This document shows, piece after piece, positions 62,640-64,000 of a stretch of 64,000 nucleotides of DNA (the first letter of the stretch is position 1; each line of letters opens with the position of its first letter). The DNA lies in the NCBI RefSeq assembly GCF_035222375.1, contig NW_026946363.1, forward strand, positions 6,448,001 to 6,512,000, read 5' to 3'. The position numbers and the translations under genes were made by a program. Below the pieces are notes generated by a model, which was not told where the DNA came from, made no database searches, and saw only the letters and a program-made list of their open reading frames with translations. The DNA is from Podospora pseudocomata (lineage: Eukaryota > Ascomycota > Sordariomycetes > Sordariales > Podosporaceae).

Positions 62640-64000
62640 ATGGCCAACATGGCCCAGAACGGCTCGGCCGGGACAGCCTTCCATGGCTTCTCGGTCTACC
62701 AGCCGGCTCTAGGGGCGGCCCTCCAGTGGCTGCCCCAGGTCGGAACCCCTGAGCTCGATGCGATGATCCACGCTTTCCTTCCAGGCCCTGCGTCCATCAA
62801 GGACAAGAGAGCGCACGTCTCGATGGACTTCTTCGAGTATGCTCGCCAGACCGGAGAGACCATCAAGTTCTACCCTGTCCCCGCCACCTCCTCCTTCTCC
62901 CCTGCCGTCACCGCCTCCCCCGTCGGCTCCGCCATCTACGACTCCGGCTATGCGTCCGGCTACGACACTTCCCCCGTCACCTCTGACCAGAGCTGGGCTC
63001 AGTCGCCTGTCTCCTTTGCTCGCGTCGCCTCCTTTGAGGAGTTCACTCCTGCCTCCACCTCCAAGAAGGCCACTGCTTCCCGCCAGCACACCATTGACTT
63101 CTCCAGCCACCCGGGAATGCGGATCATGACCAAGGACGGCAGGGACGTCACCAACTCGGCTTCTCGCGGATGCAAGACCAAGGAGCAGCGCGACCATGCT
63201 CACCTGATGAGAATCATCAAGGCATGCGATGCCTGCCGCAAGAAGAAGGTCCGCTGCGACCCTAGCCATAGGAAGCGCTCTGCTTCTCAAGCCTCCACTT
63301 CCCCATCCGAGCAGAAGAAGTCTGCAAAGAAGGCCAGGAAGTCCGAGCAGCAGCCTTCTGTGCCAACTGACCAGCTCGTTGCCAACGCTTTCGCCGCGGC
63401 GCCCGAGACCACCACCTCCCTCCCGGTAGCGTTCGATGCTGACCTGGAGAACCTCTGGAACGACTTCATTGTCGAGCAAGACCCTGTCGTTCTCCCTACC
63501 GACTTCACCTTCAACGACCCTCTCTTCGACGCTTTCACCGACTCCCAGAGCTTCTACAACCCCAGCTCTGGCTCTTCTTCCGCCACTTCGCCTTCGCAAG
63601 TATTCACTCCTTTCACTCCGGCACCCGCCACCGCCTCGCCCGCCACTCTCCTTGTGGATGCACCGGAGAACCTTCTTCCTTACATGAACCCTGGCGTCGA
63701 CCTTGGAACCAGCTATGTCGACTTCAACCTCTACTCACCCGCGTCCAGCTACTATGATGAGGACCCCATCTTCCAGCAGACTGATGTTGGCAGCCGACAC
63801 GTTGCCGCCTCGTCCAGCGCCGAATACAGTGGCCCGTCCTATCAACAACAGCAGCAGGTTCACCCCGGCTCAAGCCACAACCTGGTCCTAGCGGATCAGA
63901 ACAGCTCTGATTATTACTACGAATCTGAGCGCCACTCTGAGCCGGTACTACATGTTCCTGAGGCCCTACGCGCAGACCACCGCTCCTCCTCCGCCGCCGG
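62640..64000 (+). CDS. Half zinc-cluster protein, 3'-incomplete at the window end
   Basis: An ATG-initiated frame (GCGATGGCC) with no stop before 64000: at least 453 residues. Because it runs off the end it is easily missed. The N-terminal 150 residues contain folded-looking sequence (YQPALGAALQWLPQVG, FFEYARQTGETIKFYPVP), then a conserved-looking block (HPGMRIMTKDGRDVTNSASR) and the motif Cys196-x2-Cys199-x6-Cys206-x3-His210 (KACDACRKKKVRCDPSH) in a very basic setting (KRSASQ, KKSAKKARK), as in the first half of fungal Zn2Cys6 DNA-binding domains; the second Cys triplet is absent. Downstream is acidic/Ser/Pro-rich with Phe and Asp (LENLWNDFI, FNDPLFDAF), like activation regions. It shares the exact Cys/His spacing with the gene at 57916. 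Probable nuclear regulator; the target is unknown. Confidence 0.82.
   Translation, partial: MANMAQNGSAGTAFHGFSVYQPALGAALQWLPQVGTPELDAMIHAFLPGPASIKDKRAHVSMDFFEYARQTGETIKFYPVPATSSFSPAVTASPVGSAIYDSGYASGYDTSPVTSDQSWAQSPVSFARVASFEEFTPASTSKKATASRQHTIDFSSHPGMRIMTKDGRDVTNSASRGCKTKEQRDHAHLMRIIKACDACRKKKVRCDPSHRKRSASQASTSPSEQKKSAKKARKSEQQPSVPTDQLVANAFAAAPETTTSLPVAFDADLENLWNDFIVEQDPVVLPTDFTFNDPLFDAFTDSQSFYNPSSGSSSATSPSQVFTPFTPAPATASPATLLVDAPENLLPYMNPGVDLGTSYVDFNLYSPASSYYDEDPIFQQTDVGSRHVAASSSAEYSGPSYQQQQQVHPGSSHNLVLADQNSSDYYYESERHSEPVLHVPEALRADHRSSSAA

Noticed and set aside
1-64000. Intact transposons, virus-like elements, CRISPR arrays or rRNA genes
   Set aside because: No transposase, reverse transcriptase, integrase or capsid-like frame, no long terminal repeats and no spaced repeat array were seen on either strand.

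Overview
The window looks like nuclear DNA of a filamentous ascomycete, most likely a Sordariomycete of the Sordariales type. The evidence is short introns (about 47-101 nt) with GTAAGT/GTGAGT-like donors and CTRAC-like branch sites, CT-rich leaders, long Gln/Pro-rich proteins, large gene-poor spacers full of microsatellites, and fungal gene families (Ayg1-type hydrolase, Sec2 GEF, Sed5, Gna1, DUF2439 protein, BAR-SH3 protein). I traced splice sites by eye; every multi-exon model reported here sums to a whole number of codons.

Layout. 1.5-3.6 kb (-): a cysteine-rich single-pass membrane protein with a Q/P-rich tail. 5.1-6.1 kb (+): a GH43 glycosidase without signal peptide. 6.4-9.9 kb (-): a 1167-aa class-3 (diacylglycerol-lipase-like) lipase. 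11.5-12.1 kb (+): glucosamine-6-phosphate N-acetyltransferase. 13.6-19.3 kb: a compact block with an unrecognised 64-aa protein, an Ayg1-type alpha/beta hydrolase, a divergently transcribed SDR and zinc sorbitol-type dehydrogenase, and an aldo-keto reductase. 20.3-21.5 kb (-): the Golgi t-SNARE Sed5. 23.1-26.3 kb (+): a 1046-aa disordered acidic/Ser-Pro protein whose first exon is easily missed. 26.9 kb (+): a possible 81-aa protein with an INYG repeat. 29.5-35.0 kb (+): an 1829-aa Q-rich protein. 35.6-36.4 kb (+): a CCDC97/DUF2052-like protein. 36.5-38.1 kb (-): a two-finger C2H2 protein. 42.8-45.0 kb (+): a Sec2-type Rab GEF. 47.6-49.1 kb (-): a BAR-SH3 protein. 50.0-53.8 kb (+): a DUF2439 protein (Mte1/Dbl2/ZGRF1 N-terminus type). 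57.9-59.9 kb (+): a protein with a half zinc-cluster motif and two C-terminal membrane segments. 62.6 kb to the end (+): a second half-zinc-cluster protein running off the window.

How the genes may work together. Most are ordinary housekeeping genes (secretory traffic: Sed5, Sec2, BAR-SH3; cell wall precursor supply: Gna1). The best candidate for a functional group is 13.6-19.3 kb: three NAD(P)-dependent oxidoreductases suited to polyols or keto-sugar acids, two of them sharing one 603-bp divergent promoter that holds a palindrome, beside an Ayg1-type hydrolase with no polyketide synthase in view. The least explained genes are the two that share a C-x2-C-x6-C-x3-H motif, one of them apparently membrane-anchored. 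I saw no rRNA, tRNA, CRISPR array, intact transposon or virus-like element.
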